Shown here piece by piece: positions 1-7,697 of a stretch of DNA of 64,000 bases. The translations under genes and the position numbers were made by a program. Below the pieces are notes generated by a model. The model was not told where the DNA came from. It saw only the letters and a program-made list of their open reading frames with translations, and searched no databases. Source of the stretch: Enterococcus pseudoavium NBRC 100491 (GTDB lineage Bacteria > Bacillota > Bacilli > Lactobacillales > Enterococcaceae); NCBI RefSeq assembly GCF_001544295.1, contig NZ_BCQF01000010.1, forward strand, positions 30,232 through 94,231, read 5' to 3'. Numbering within the stretch: the first letter of the stretch is position 1; each line of letters starts with the position of its first letter.

Positions 1-411
1 GTTTATATTCAATATTATCCTCATTGGAAAGAAACAAAAGATTCCGCGACAATTTTAGGCGTCTTCGCCACTGGCCCAGCGATTCGCAGTCTAGGTGCCA
101 ACTTAGTCAGTGAAATTATCGGGACCTTTATGTTGGTATTTGCCTTGTTGACTTTCGGAATGAATAAATTCGGTCAAGGCTTGAATCCAATCGCAGTCGG
201 ACTTTTGATTTTAGTGATCGGACTGTCACTTGGCGGGACCACTGGCTACGCCATCAATCCTGCGCGAGACCTTGGTCCGCGGATCGCGCATGCCTTTTTA
301 CCAATTCCTAACAAGGGTGATTCTGACTGGGGATATGCTTGGGTACCGGTTGTAGGCCCTATTATTGGCGGGATTTTGGCGACTCTATTGTTTATGATTC
401 TACCAATTTAA
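1..411 (+). CDS. glpF: Glycerol uptake facilitator, C-terminal part (5' end outside window)
   Basis: The open frame runs in from the left edge and ends with TAA at 409-411, leaving 136 codons of a MIP-family channel. The second pore motif is visible as NPARDLGPR; the Asp after NPAR is the mark of glycerol-conducting aquaglyceroporins as opposed to water channels. The visible part has hydrophobic stretches that fit the last three transmembrane helices, and a soluble loop ([10 protein letters not shown]) before the last helix. It would let glycerol, and possibly dihydroxyacetone, diffuse across the membrane. dhaK-dhaL-dhaM follow on the same strand, so it is probably part of a glycerol dissimilation locus. 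The N-terminal half and true start lie outside the window. Confidence 0.93.
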   Translation, partial: VYIQYYPHWKETKDSATILGVFATGPAIRSLGANLVSEIIGTFMLVFALLTFGMNKFGQGLNPIAVGLLILVIGLSLGGTTGYAINPARDLGPRIAHAFLPIPNKGDSDWGYAWVPVVGPIIGGILATLLFMILPI

Positions 412-419
412 ACTGGTTG

Positions 420-457
420 CGGGGGAATAGAATGTTCTATTGCCCTCGTCTGTTTTT
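420..457 (+). terminator. Rho-independent terminator after glpF
   Basis: AATAGAA (426-432) pairs with TTCTATT (435-441), flanked by a G-run and C-run, and is followed by a T-rich stretch at 451-457. It separates glpF from dhaK, which has its own ribosome-binding site, so read-through may be partial. Confidence 0.65.
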
Positions 458-518
458 CTGCCGATTAGTTAAAAATTACCTTCGATTCAAATTAGCGTAA
501 TAAAAGGAGGAAGTCTAG

Positions 519-1502
519 TTGAAAAAAATTATTAATGAACCTAAAAATGTCGTGGAAGAAATGGTCAGCGGCTTAGTTGCAGCCTATCCCGATTATGTGA
601 AACAAGTTGCAGAAACGTTAGTCGTGGCCCGCACGGATGATTATGAACAAGTTGCCTTAGTCAGCGGCGGTGGCAGTGGTCACGAACCTGCTCATGCTGG
701 TTTTGTCGGCGATGGGATGCTGAGTGCAGCGGTTTGCGGACAAGTCTTTACTTCACCTACCCCCGACCAAATTCATGAAGCAATTAAGGCGACCGATAAA
801 GGGAAAGGCACATTGCTGATCGTTAAAAATTATTCCGGCGATGTCATGAATTTTGATATGGCAAAAGAGCTGGCTGAAATGGATGAGATTGAAGTCGCTT
901 CGGTGTTAGTTGATGATGATATCGCGGTCGAAGACAGCACGTATACGCAAGGCCGTCGCGGGGTTGCCGGGACGATTCTCGTGCATAAAATTTTAGGTGC
1001 CATGGCTCGTGAAGGCAAAAGCGTTTCTGAGTTGGCTAGTTATGGGAAAGAATTAGTCCAAGACATCAAGACTGTGGGGATTGCCTTATCTGGCGCAACA
1101 GTTCCCGAAGTTGGAAAGCCAGGGTTTGTTTTAGCAGAAGATGAAATGGAGTTTGGTGTCGGAATTCACGGCGAGCCCGGCTATCGTCGGGAAAAAATCA
1201 AACCTTCCCATGAAATCGCTCAAGAGATTATCGGGAAACTGAAAGCGGAGTTCGACTGGCAAGCGGGTGATCAATATGGTCTGTTCGTCAACGGGATGGG
1301 CGGTACACCATTGATGGAATTATTCATTCTGTTCAATGATGCCAAGCAGATTCTAGCTGAAGACCAGATTGAGTTGGCGTTCACTAAAGTCGGTAATTAT
1401 ATGACTTCCTTAGAAATGGCGGGGGCATCGATCACGATGATCAAATTGGATGCCGAACGCAAACGTTTGCTAAATGAACCAGTCCACACGATTGCTTGGT
1501 AA
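519..1502 (+). CDS. dhaK: Dihydroxyacetone kinase, DhaK subunit (PTS-dependent)
   Basis: A 327-residue protein matching full-length DhaK (about 330). It binds dihydroxyacetone covalently and passes phosphate from DhaL-ADP to make dihydroxyacetone phosphate. Visible marks are SGGGSGHEP at residues 49-57, the NYSGDVMNF segment near 104-112 with the catalytic Asp, and the His in GIHGEPG (His217) that forms the hemiaminal with the substrate. The start is a TTG at 519, chosen because AAAGGAGG (503-510) sits 8 nt before it. dhaL and dhaM follow, so this is the phosphoenolpyruvate-dependent type and not the ATP-dependent single-chain kinase. Confidence 0.96.
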   Translation: MKKIINEPKNVVEEMVSGLVAAYPDYVKQVAETLVVARTDDYEQVALVSGGGSGHEPAHAGFVGDGMLSAAVCGQVFTSPTPDQIHEAIKATDKGKGTLLIVKNYSGDVMNFDMAKELAEMDEIEVASVLVDDDIAVEDSTYTQGRRGVAGTILVHKILGAMAREGKSVSELASYGKELVQDIKTVGIALSGATVPEVGKPGFVLAEDEMEFGVGIHGEPGYRREKIKPSHEIAQEIIGKLKAEFDWQAGDQYGLFVNGMGGTPLMELFILFNDAKQILAEDQIELAFTKVGNYMTSLEMAGASITMIKLDAERKRLLNEPVHTIAW

Positions 1503-1578
1503 TTTTTTAGTAAAAAAATAGCAAAATCAATCAACGTAACAAAGTACGGGTGATTTTTTGATGAAAGAGGCGAAGCGG

Positions 1579-2157
1579 ATGTTTACACCAGAGAATTTAC
1601 GGAAGACCTTAGAATTATTCAATGAAAAGATCCAAAGTAAAAAAGACTATTTAAGTGAACTGGATACGCCAATTGGAGATGGCGACCATGGAAATAATAT
1701 GGCTCGGGGAATGGATGCGGTCATGGCCGCCGATCTTTCCGGTGACTTGCCTGCTATTTTCAAAGCAACGGCGATGGCTTTGATCAGCAAAGTGGGCGGG
1801 GCTTCGGGGCCCCTTTATGGAACGGCGATGATGGAGATGATGAAGGCCAGTAAAGAAAGTGCCGATCCTAAAATCTTGCTGACGGCAGCGATTGCCGGAA
1901 TCAAAAAGCGGGGAAATTCGGAGGTTGGCGAAAAAACTATGCTGGATTTGTGGGTACCTGCCGTAGATAGTTTAAATAACGGTACGTTGGATTCAGCAAA
2001 ATTAACAGAATTTGTCGAAAAAACCAAAGACATCAAAGCGACAAAAGGTCGGGCATCCTATGTTGGTGAACGCTCCATCGGTCATATCGATCCTGGCGCA
2101 ATGTCATCGGCGTATCTCTTCGAATCCATGCTTGAGGCAGGTGTTTTTAATGAGTAG
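1579..2157 (+). CDS. dhaL: Dihydroxyacetone kinase, DhaL (ADP-binding) subunit
   Basis: A 192-residue DhaL-type protein. The DTPIGDGDHGNNMARG segment holds the Asp residues that coordinate Mg-ADP, and GGASGPLYGTAM is the family's nucleotide loop. DhaL carries a tightly bound ADP that is phosphorylated by DhaM and then gives its phosphate to dihydroxyacetone on DhaK. The frame can open earlier at TTG 1558 or ATG 1561. I chose ATG 1579 because AAAGAGG (1564-1570) is well placed only for it and the protein then begins close to the family consensus. It overlaps dhaM by 8 nt, implying translational coupling. Confidence 0.95.
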   Translation: MFTPENLRKTLELFNEKIQSKKDYLSELDTPIGDGDHGNNMARGMDAVMAADLSGDLPAIFKATAMALISKVGGASGPLYGTAMMEMMKASKESADPKILLTAAIAGIKKRGNSEVGEKTMLDLWVPAVDSLNNGTLDSAKLTEFVEKTKDIKATKGRASYVGERSIGHIDPGAMSSAYLFESMLEAGVFNE

Positions 2158-2518
2158 AGGAGTAGTTTTAGTTTCCCATACGCAAGAAATTCCAGCAGGC
2201 TTGAAACGTTTGATCGGTGAAGTCGCCAAAGATATACCGGTAACGACGGCTGGTGGGTTGGAAGATGGTGGAATCGGAACATCGATGGAACGGATTTCAC
2301 AAGCGATTGAAGAAAATCCTGCGACGGAGTTGTTGGCTTTTTATGATTTGGGCAGTGCCAAAATGAATTTGGAAATGGCGATCGAAATGACTGAGAAAAA
2401 GGTCAAACTTTTCGACACGGCCTTTGTAGAGAGTGCCTATACTGCGTGTGCGTTATTAGCAGCGGGCGCGGAAGAAAGTGAAATCGAAAAACAATTAGCA
2501 GAATTAAAAATCAAGTAA
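2150..2518 (+). CDS. dhaM: PTS-dependent dihydroxyacetone kinase phosphotransferase subunit DhaM
   Basis: A 122-residue EIIA-mannose-like protein. The ATG at 2150 overlaps the dhaL stop, giving an N-terminus (MSRGVVLVSH) with the phospho-accepting His at residue 10. A longer frame upstream (from 2012) only duplicates dhaL sequence and was not used. DhaM takes phosphate from HPr and recharges the ADP on DhaL, which ties dihydroxyacetone use to the PTS. This is the minimal single-domain form found in Gram-positives, without the HPr and EI-like domains of the E. coli protein. The small residues AGGLEDGGIGTS and DLGSAKMN are typical of the family. Confidence 0.93.
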   Translation: MSRGVVLVSHTQEIPAGLKRLIGEVAKDIPVTTAGGLEDGGIGTSMERISQAIEENPATELLAFYDLGSAKMNLEMAIEMTEKKVKLFDTAFVESAYTACALLAAGAEESEIEKQLAELKIK

Positions 2519-2530
2519 CTATTTCTAGGA

Positions 2531-2565
2531 AAGAGGGTCTGTTAACGCAGATACCTCTTTTTTTA
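2531..2565 (+). terminator. Rho-independent terminator after the dha operon
   Basis: AAGAGG-GTCTG...CAGA-CCTCTT forms a stem followed by seven T residues; it closes glpF-dhaKLM before the unrelated M20 gene. Confidence 0.75.
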
Positions 2566-2668
2566 AATAATCCGATTATTTAGAAATTATTTTTTTGTTT
2601 TTTTTCAATTAAAAGAAAAACACATTCTATTTTCCCAATATGGTATGATTTTTTTAGGGGGAATGAAG

Positions 2669-3841
2669 ATGGAAATGATTAAAGAAGAAACTTTACAAGC
2701 AGAACTAGTGGCGATTCGTCGTCACTTGCACCAATACCCAGAAGTCGGAATGGATTTGCCGGCAACGAAAGAATTCGTTTGGGAAAAATTAATCGAGTAC
2801 GGTTACGAGCCAAGAGAATGCGGCAGCATGGGGATCAGCTGTACGGTTGGTCAAGGGCCACGCGTCTTTTTATTACGAGGTGATATGGATGCTTTGCCAT
2901 TAACGGAGGATAATGACTTACCGTTTCGTTCAGAAAATGGCGCCGTACATGCTTGCGGTCACGATATGCACACGACCATGCTATTAGGGGCCGCGAAGCT
3001 TTTGAAAGAACGCGAAGCAGAGTTAACCGGTGTCGTAAAATTGCTTTTCCAACCGGGGGAAGAAATCTTGCAAGGGGCAAAGGATTGTTTAGCAGGCGGC
3101 ATCTTAGAAGATCCTAAAGTTGATGCTGGGGCAATGCTCCACGTTTTTCCATTTGAGGATTTGCCGCTGAAAAAAATTATTGTAGCGCCGAGTGGTACGT
3201 TTATGGCTAGTGCCGATTGGTTTGAGATTAAGATTGAAGGGGTCGGAAGTCATGGTTCGATGCCGGAAGTTGCGATTGACCCAATCAATGTCGCCACCAA
3301 GATTTACGAAGCGTTACAAACGCTGTCTGCCCGCGAGATTAGTTCAGCGGAACGCTTTGTTTTAACGATCGGTGAGTTTGTGGGTGGGACACCTGGCTCA
3401 TCCAATACGATCCCGAATTCGGCTTACATGAAAGGAACTTTGCGGACCGTGAAAGAAGAGGTTCGTCAGCAAATCAAAAAACGGATGGTCGAGATTTCAG
3501 CAGCCATCGGTCAAGCCTTTGGTGCGAAAGTAACCGTTGATTTTACGAATGGTTGCCGTAGCAATGTGGTTGATCCAGCGGTGACGGAAGCAGTTAAAAC
3601 CGGATTGGAAACCGTTTTTCCTGACAATCTTTTGCAGCAATCACCGTTAGTCGCGCCAATCATGAATAGTGAAGACTTTGGCGAGATCAGCCATCGAATC
3701 TCTACGACAACGATGTTTATCACTGCTGCCGAAACGGAATTGATGCTACACAATCCAAAAATTGTTTTTGATGAGTCTATTCTAGCTTTTGGTGCAACGG
3801 TCTATGTGGAAGCGGCACTGGCTTATTTAGAAAGTGTTTAG
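2669..3841 (+). CDS. M20D-family amidohydrolase (N-acyl amino acid / hippurate hydrolase type)
   Basis: About 390 residues, the usual length for the M20D family (AmhX, HipO, IAA-conjugate hydrolases). The two-metal site is readable: HACGHDMHTT with Cys96 and His98, FQPGEE with Glu131-Glu132, and LHVF with His158 (numbering from the start used here). These enzymes remove acyl groups from amino acids in the cytoplasm; the exact substrate cannot be told from sequence. The frame also allows starts at 2645 and 2663, but AGGGGG (2656-2661) best fits ATG 2669. The next gene, an MFS transporter, overlaps its end, so the pair probably imports and cleaves one conjugate. Confidence 0.87.
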   Translation: MEMIKEETLQAELVAIRRHLHQYPEVGMDLPATKEFVWEKLIEYGYEPRECGSMGISCTVGQGPRVFLLRGDMDALPLTEDNDLPFRSENGAVHACGHDMHTTMLLGAAKLLKEREAELTGVVKLLFQPGEEILQGAKDCLAGGILEDPKVDAGAMLHVFPFEDLPLKKIIVAPSGTFMASADWFEIKIEGVGSHGSMPEVAIDPINVATKIYEALQTLSAREISSAERFVLTIGEFVGGTPGSSNTIPNSAYMKGTLRTVKEEVRQQIKKRMVEISAAIGQAFGAKVTVDFTNGCRSNVVDPAVTEAVKTGLETVFPDNLLQQSPLVAPIMNSEDFGEISHRISTTTMFITAAETELMLHNPKIVFDESILAFGATVYVEAALAYLESV

Positions 3842-5051
3842 GAAAATGGGGAAGGGCAAGCTTAATTCTTCGTTGCTCCTAATATTTTTAGGATATACGT
3901 GTGTCTATCTTGACAAGAATGTCATTAGTTTATCGGTGATCCCCATCGCACAGGATTTAGGCATCAATGCGGGCCAAAAAGGATTGATCTTGAGTGCCTT
4001 TTTTCTAGGGTATACACTTTTTCAAATTCCTTTCGGCTTCTTAGGAAATCGTTTAGGCAGTCGAAAGATCATGACTTTTGCGGTTTTATTGATCGGTGTC
4101 TTGATGATTTGCTTGGGTTTTGGTTTTTCACTGCTGTATTTATTGGTGATCCGGTTTGCGGCCGGCTCGTTTGGCCATGCGGGTTATCCCTCAGCAGTTA
4201 GCGCCTTTGTGACGCAAGAAGTCGCACCTGCTAAAAGGGCTTCCGTTCAGTCTGCAATGATTGCTTCTTCCGGCTTTGCCGGCATCGTGGGTCCCTTATT
4301 AGTCGTGCCCCTACTAACTTTAGTCGGTTGGCAGCTGACGTATTTCTTTTATGGGCTAATCGTTGTGGTTATTGGCTTGCTGATGCTTAGAGGCATTCCT
4401 AAAACGGCCGGGCAACCGCTCGTTAGCGCGAATCAGGCCAATATTTCTTTTGCGGAAGTGCTCAAAGATCGAAATGTCTGGATCATGGTGCTGGCGGCTT
4501 TTTTCATCAATGCGGCAGCTTATGGGATGACCGGTTGGCTGGCTTCTTACTTGGTGGATGAGTTTCATTTGACGATGAATAAGATGGCACTTTTAAGTGC
4601 CTTGATCGGTTTCGTGATGATGATCAGTGCAATATTTGCCGGATCAATGATCGAACATTATTTCAAAAAGCATGAAAAGCAGGTGATTTTTGTGGCTGCG
4701 ATATTCGGCGGGGCGGGAGCTTTGCTATTGGCCCGGAGTCATTCATTGGTTTTGAGTATGCTCTTTTTCGGTCTAGCCGTTGCGGCTGCGGGAATCGCTT
4801 TTGCGACGTTGATGAGTTTACCGGTGAAATTGTTTGATGAACGAGAAGTTTCTACCAAGTATGCCATTATCAATGCAGTCGGTGTATCCGGCGGGTTCGG
4901 TGCCCCGATGATCATTGGCTGGTTGGTCAATAAGAGTGGGACTTATAACGGCGCCTTTACTTTTATTGCCCTAGTCTTTGTTTTGGCGGGAACTTTTTCC
5001 CTGATTATTCAGACAAACGAACAACAAGAGCTCGGAGAACTGGAACAATAA
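3834..5051 (+). CDS. MFS transporter, ACS-like
   Basis: About 405 residues with 12 predicted membrane segments. The loop between helices 2 and 3 reads GFLGNRLGSRKIM, the classical MFS motif A, and the layout resembles the anion:cation symporter group that imports organic anions. The GTG at 3834 overlaps the stop of the M20 gene by 8 nt; ATG 3846 is a possible alternative, and neither has an ideal Shine-Dalgarno, which suggests translational coupling. By context it likely brings in an acylated amino acid or similar organic anion for the upstream hydrolase. That substrate assignment is inference. Confidence 0.82.
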   Translation: MFRKMGKGKLNSSLLLIFLGYTCVYLDKNVISLSVIPIAQDLGINAGQKGLILSAFFLGYTLFQIPFGFLGNRLGSRKIMTFAVLLIGVLMICLGFGFSLLYLLVIRFAAGSFGHAGYPSAVSAFVTQEVAPAKRASVQSAMIASSGFAGIVGPLLVVPLLTLVGWQLTYFFYGLIVVVIGLLMLRGIPKTAGQPLVSANQANISFAEVLKDRNVWIMVLAAFFINAAAYGMTGWLASYLVDEFHLTMNKMALLSALIGFVMMISAIFAGSMIEHYFKKHEKQVIFVAAIFGGAGALLLARSHSLVLSMLFFGLAVAAAGIAFATLMSLPVKLFDEREVSTKYAIINAVGVSGGFGAPMIIGWLVNKSGTYNGAFTFIALVFVLAGTFSLIIQTNEQQELGELEQ

Positions 5052-5104
5052 AAGTTAGGTATTGGCAAGAATCGATCATTAAAAAATTTCGGATACAAAG
5101 AAAG

Positions 5105-5137
5105 CCGACCATTCATTTTGATGGTCGGTTTTTTTGG
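5105..5137 (+). terminator. Rho-independent terminator after the M20-MFS pair
   Basis: CCGACCAT pairs with ATGGTCGG across an 8-nt loop and is followed by seven T residues. Confidence 0.85.
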
Positions 5138-5245
5138 GGCGAACAATCATGGATGCGTTTATCAAGGTACTTTGTACAGTTTACTTCAGAATGTGGCCTT
5201 TTGCATGGGTCAAATTCTAAAATTTTGGAAACCGCTTTTTCATCA

Positions 5246-5263
5246 ACCACTATATATAGTGGT
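5246..5263. promoter_or_regulatory. NrdR-box-like palindrome upstream of the deoxynucleoside kinase
   Basis: ACCACTATATATAGTGGT is a perfect 18-bp palindrome whose core CACTATATATAGTG fits the NrdR box of ribonucleotide reductase genes. It is 123 bp before a deoxynucleoside kinase, a dNTP-supply gene. NrdR usually binds two boxes about 31 bp apart. The only candidate partner I see is weak (5276-5290), so the call stays moderate. Confidence 0.55.
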
Positions 5264-5385
5264 CTAATTCTGCATATCACTAAAATGATACAAAATCTAG
5301 ACTTTACTTCAAAAAAAATTAGGAGTAGTATGATCAAGGATTTGAAAGAAAAAATTTAGTTTTGTAAGAAGGGACGGATGAAACG

Positions 5386-6081
5386 ATGTTATTAATCGCT
5401 GGCACGATCGGTGCAGGGAAGAGCAGTTTGACGGATATGTTATCACAAGAAATGAACTCAAAACCATTTTATGAAAATGTAGATGACAATGAAGTGCTGC
5501 CGTTGTTTTACTCGAATCCAGAAAAATATACGTTTTTGCTGCAAGTATTCTTTTTAAATAAACGTTTTTTAGCCATGAAGGATGCATTGAAGCAAGCCGA
5601 CAATGTCTTAGACCGGACGATTTACGAGGATAGTCTGCTGTTTCATTTAAATGCAGATTTAGGTCGCGTCAGTCAGGCTGAGGTACTGCAATATGATAAT
5701 TTATTGAACACGATGTTGAAGGAATTAGAGCAGGTCGTACCCCAGAAGCGCCCAGATCTATTGGTGTATATCAAAGTTTCCTTTGACGTAATGTTGGAAC
5801 GGATCGAAAAACGCGGCCGGGAGTATGAACAAATTGCCACGAATCCAGAATTGTATGAGTACTATCGCCAAGTCAATCAGCGCTATCAACAATGGTATGA
5901 AAATTTTGATATTTGTCCGAAGATCCAAATTGATGGCGACCAATATGATTTTGTGGCCGATCCCCAAGCCTCAGCGGCGGTGATCCAGCAAATCAAGCTG
6001 GAGACGGCTAAATTGAATCAGTTGGCATTAAAACCGGCGAACTACTATTCAGCTGGAAAGATTGAAAAAGGAATTTTTTAA
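5386..6081 (+). CDS. Deoxynucleoside kinase (dNK family)
   Basis: A 231-residue cytoplasmic kinase of the deoxynucleoside kinase family. The P-loop is GTIGAGKSS (residues 6-14), the DRTIYEDS motif at 76-83 corresponds to the family's D/E-R-S motif that binds the deoxyribose and phosphate region, and the Arg-rich LID is RIEKRGREY. It salvages deoxynucleosides to monophosphates; whether it prefers dA/dG or dC is not decidable by eye. AGAAGGGA (5367-5374) precedes ATG 5386. pnuC follows 55 nt downstream, so transport and phosphorylation may be coupled. The upstream NrdR-like palindrome supports a dNTP role. Confidence 0.88.
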   Translation: MLLIAGTIGAGKSSLTDMLSQEMNSKPFYENVDDNEVLPLFYSNPEKYTFLLQVFFLNKRFLAMKDALKQADNVLDRTIYEDSLLFHLNADLGRVSQAEVLQYDNLLNTMLKELEQVVPQKRPDLLVYIKVSFDVMLERIEKRGREYEQIATNPELYEYYRQVNQRYQQWYENFDICPKIQIDGDQYDFVADPQASAAVIQQIKLETAKLNQLALKPANYYSAGKIEKGIF

Positions 6082-6136
6082 TCTTTCCTTTTTTCAAGAT
6101 AAAAAAAGAACGACTGTTTTATAGAAGGAGCCAATT

Positions 6137-6880
6137 ATGTTAAATTATTTCAAGTTTTTATTGCACCAATTAAAAGGTTGGCCGCAACAAAATTATTATT
6201 TATTTTTCTTTAGTCTCGGCTGTCAGCTTATGACGTTGGTCAATCAGCCCCTCACGTTATTGACAGTGATCACCTTTAGCGGAACGACTTTAGGTGTCCT
6301 GTGCATTTTATCCATCAACGCTGCGAAATCGGTCAATGGGATTTTAGGTATTATTTCGGCCATCTGCTTTATTTATGTCGGCTTTTCAGCCAAAAATTAT
6401 TTAAGTATCGGTGAGCAAATCGCATATATGCTTACCTTGGATATTCCCGTATTGTTGAGTAAAGAATGGAATCATAACATGGCCTCAAAAATCCGTCAGT
6501 TTAAAGGGAAAACCTGGATCGTGGCGATTGTCAGCACTGTCTTGGTTTATTTTGTTTCGGGTTATTTGATGCAACGCTTTACCGATGATCCGCGTCCGTG
6601 GATCGATGCGATCGCTTTTTCAATCAGTTTAAGCGCCGGGATCATTAGTTTTTTACGGTACAACAATCAATATTTCTGGTGGCTGGCTTCAGGGTTGGCG
6701 CAAATGGTTTTGTGGTATGTCTCTTTCATCCATGGATCCGCCAGCTTGGCGATGTTTGTCAACAGCTCGGTCTATTTGATCAACGATGTCATCGCCTTCA
6801 CCGTCTCTCCTTGGTACAATCAAAAAACACGGGCGAGAATGCAGCAAGTGGAAGAAGAATATTATCATTTGAGTCATTGA
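6137..6880 (+). CDS. pnuC: PnuC-family nicotinamide riboside (nucleoside/vitamin) transporter
   Basis: A 247-residue membrane protein of the PnuC family with about seven hydrophobic helices, the conserved YVGFSAKNYLSIGEQIAYM region and the SVYLINDVIAF segment near the end. PnuC proteins move nicotinamide riboside or related vitamins by facilitated diffusion; uptake is driven by intracellular phosphorylation. Its partner here is a deoxynucleoside-kinase-type protein instead of NadR, so the cargo could be nicotinamide riboside or a deoxynucleoside. AGAAGGAG stands before ATG 6137. The gene is cotranscribed with the kinase as far as can be seen, with no terminator between them. Confidence 0.85.
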   Translation: MLNYFKFLLHQLKGWPQQNYYLFFFSLGCQLMTLVNQPLTLLTVITFSGTTLGVLCILSINAAKSVNGILGIISAICFIYVGFSAKNYLSIGEQIAYMLTLDIPVLLSKEWNHNMASKIRQFKGKTWIVAIVSTVLVYFVSGYLMQRFTDDPRPWIDAIAFSISLSAGIISFLRYNNQYFWWLASGLAQMVLWYVSFIHGSASLAMFVNSSVYLINDVIAFTVSPWYNQKTRARMQQVEEEYYHLSH

Positions 6881-7039
6881 TCCATCAGCTCGGCTTAAGT
6901 TATTAAAATTTTTGAGACTTTGTGTTAGTTGGTTCTCGCTGGTGAAAGTCGGGTGAGAATGAACCTGCGCAAGGTCTTTTTTAGGATTAAAGAGAAAAGT
7001 CCTTCATTAATAACAGGATGAGAACTAAAAATTTTTTAA

Positions 7040-7067
7040 TTGACAATGTGTCTAAAAGACTTATAAT
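7040..7067 (+). promoter_or_regulatory. Sigma-A promoter of the padR-MFS operon
   Basis: TTGACA (7040-7045), a 16-nt spacer and a perfect TATAAT (7062-7067) precede padR. The spacer contains the first of two GTCTAAAAGAC dyads, so binding there would block RNA polymerase. Confidence 0.8.
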
Positions 7068-7096
7068 AAGCAAGTCGATAGGTCTAAAAGACTTAT
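7050..7096. promoter_or_regulatory. Paired PadR-type operators
   Basis: The 15-mer GTCTAAAAGACTTAT occurs at 7050-7064 and 7082-7096, 32 bp apart (about three helical turns). Each holds the dyad GTCT-AAA-AGAC. The first lies in the promoter spacer and the second just downstream of the likely start point, which suits autorepression by the PadR protein encoded next. Confidence 0.7.
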
Positions 7097-7121
7097 TCTA
7101 ATTCGTCGAAAGGAGGATAAA

Positions 7122-7676
7122 ATGTACGATTTATTACTGTTAGGTTCCTTGATTACCGGGGACAAAACCGGCTATAAATTGCAAAAAATTGTCGGATCCG
7201 CTTTGCAGCCGATGCGTAAGGTTTCGAGTGGAGTTCTGTATCCTTCATTAGAAAGACTGGAAAAAGATGGATTGGTCACTTCTAGGCTTTATGAAGAAGG
7301 ACGAAAAATAAAATTATGGCACATCACTTCAGAAGGTGTAGCTCGTTTTATCGAATTGATGAAAGAAAAAATCCCCTCTGACGCAAAGCGCAATGATATG
7401 ATTCATTTTAAACTTCGTTCGTTGGATAGTGTCACATTGGCGGATCAATTGGCTATTTTGAATGAATTCAAGCTGTTCATTGAAAAAGATCTAGCTTTTT
7501 ATCAGCAGGCACAGGAAGATATGGCCGCCCACCAAGAACGTTTTCCGGAAAATGCGGAACGCTTTCGAATATTGGCAGAAGCTTACGAGCTGGATATCCA
7601 AATGGCCCAAACCAAACGAACATGGATCAATAAACAAATCGCTGATCGCAAACCAGCGAAGGATCAACAAGATTGA
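7122..7676 (+). CDS. PadR-family transcriptional regulator
   Basis: A 184-residue PadR-type repressor. The N-terminal winged helix runs through residues 1-80 (LQPMRKVSSGVLYPSLERLE is the recognition region) and the C-terminal half is the helical Vir_act_alpha_C dimerisation domain. AAAGGAGG lies 7 nt before ATG 7122. It precedes a DHA2 drug exporter by 21 nt, an arrangement in which PadR proteins sense a toxic compound and release the operon. Two dyads in its own promoter are probable binding sites. Confidence 0.92.
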   Translation: MYDLLLLGSLITGDKTGYKLQKIVGSALQPMRKVSSGVLYPSLERLEKDGLVTSRLYEEGRKIKLWHITSEGVARFIELMKEKIPSDAKRNDMIHFKLRSLDSVTLADQLAILNEFKLFIEKDLAFYQQAQEDMAAHQERFPENAERFRILAEAYELDIQMAQTKRTWINKQIADRKPAKDQQD

Positions 7677-7697
7677 TAGAGAGAGTGATAACAAATT

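Noticed and set aside
5153..5587. Frames around the deoxynucleoside kinase promoter on both strands
   Set aside because: They overlap the terminator, the palindrome and the real gene; no ribosome-binding sites.
6900..7030. Riboswitch-like structure after pnuC
   Set aside because: GGTTCTC and GAGAA/ACC segments can pair, but the place is downstream of pnuC and no known aptamer is matched.
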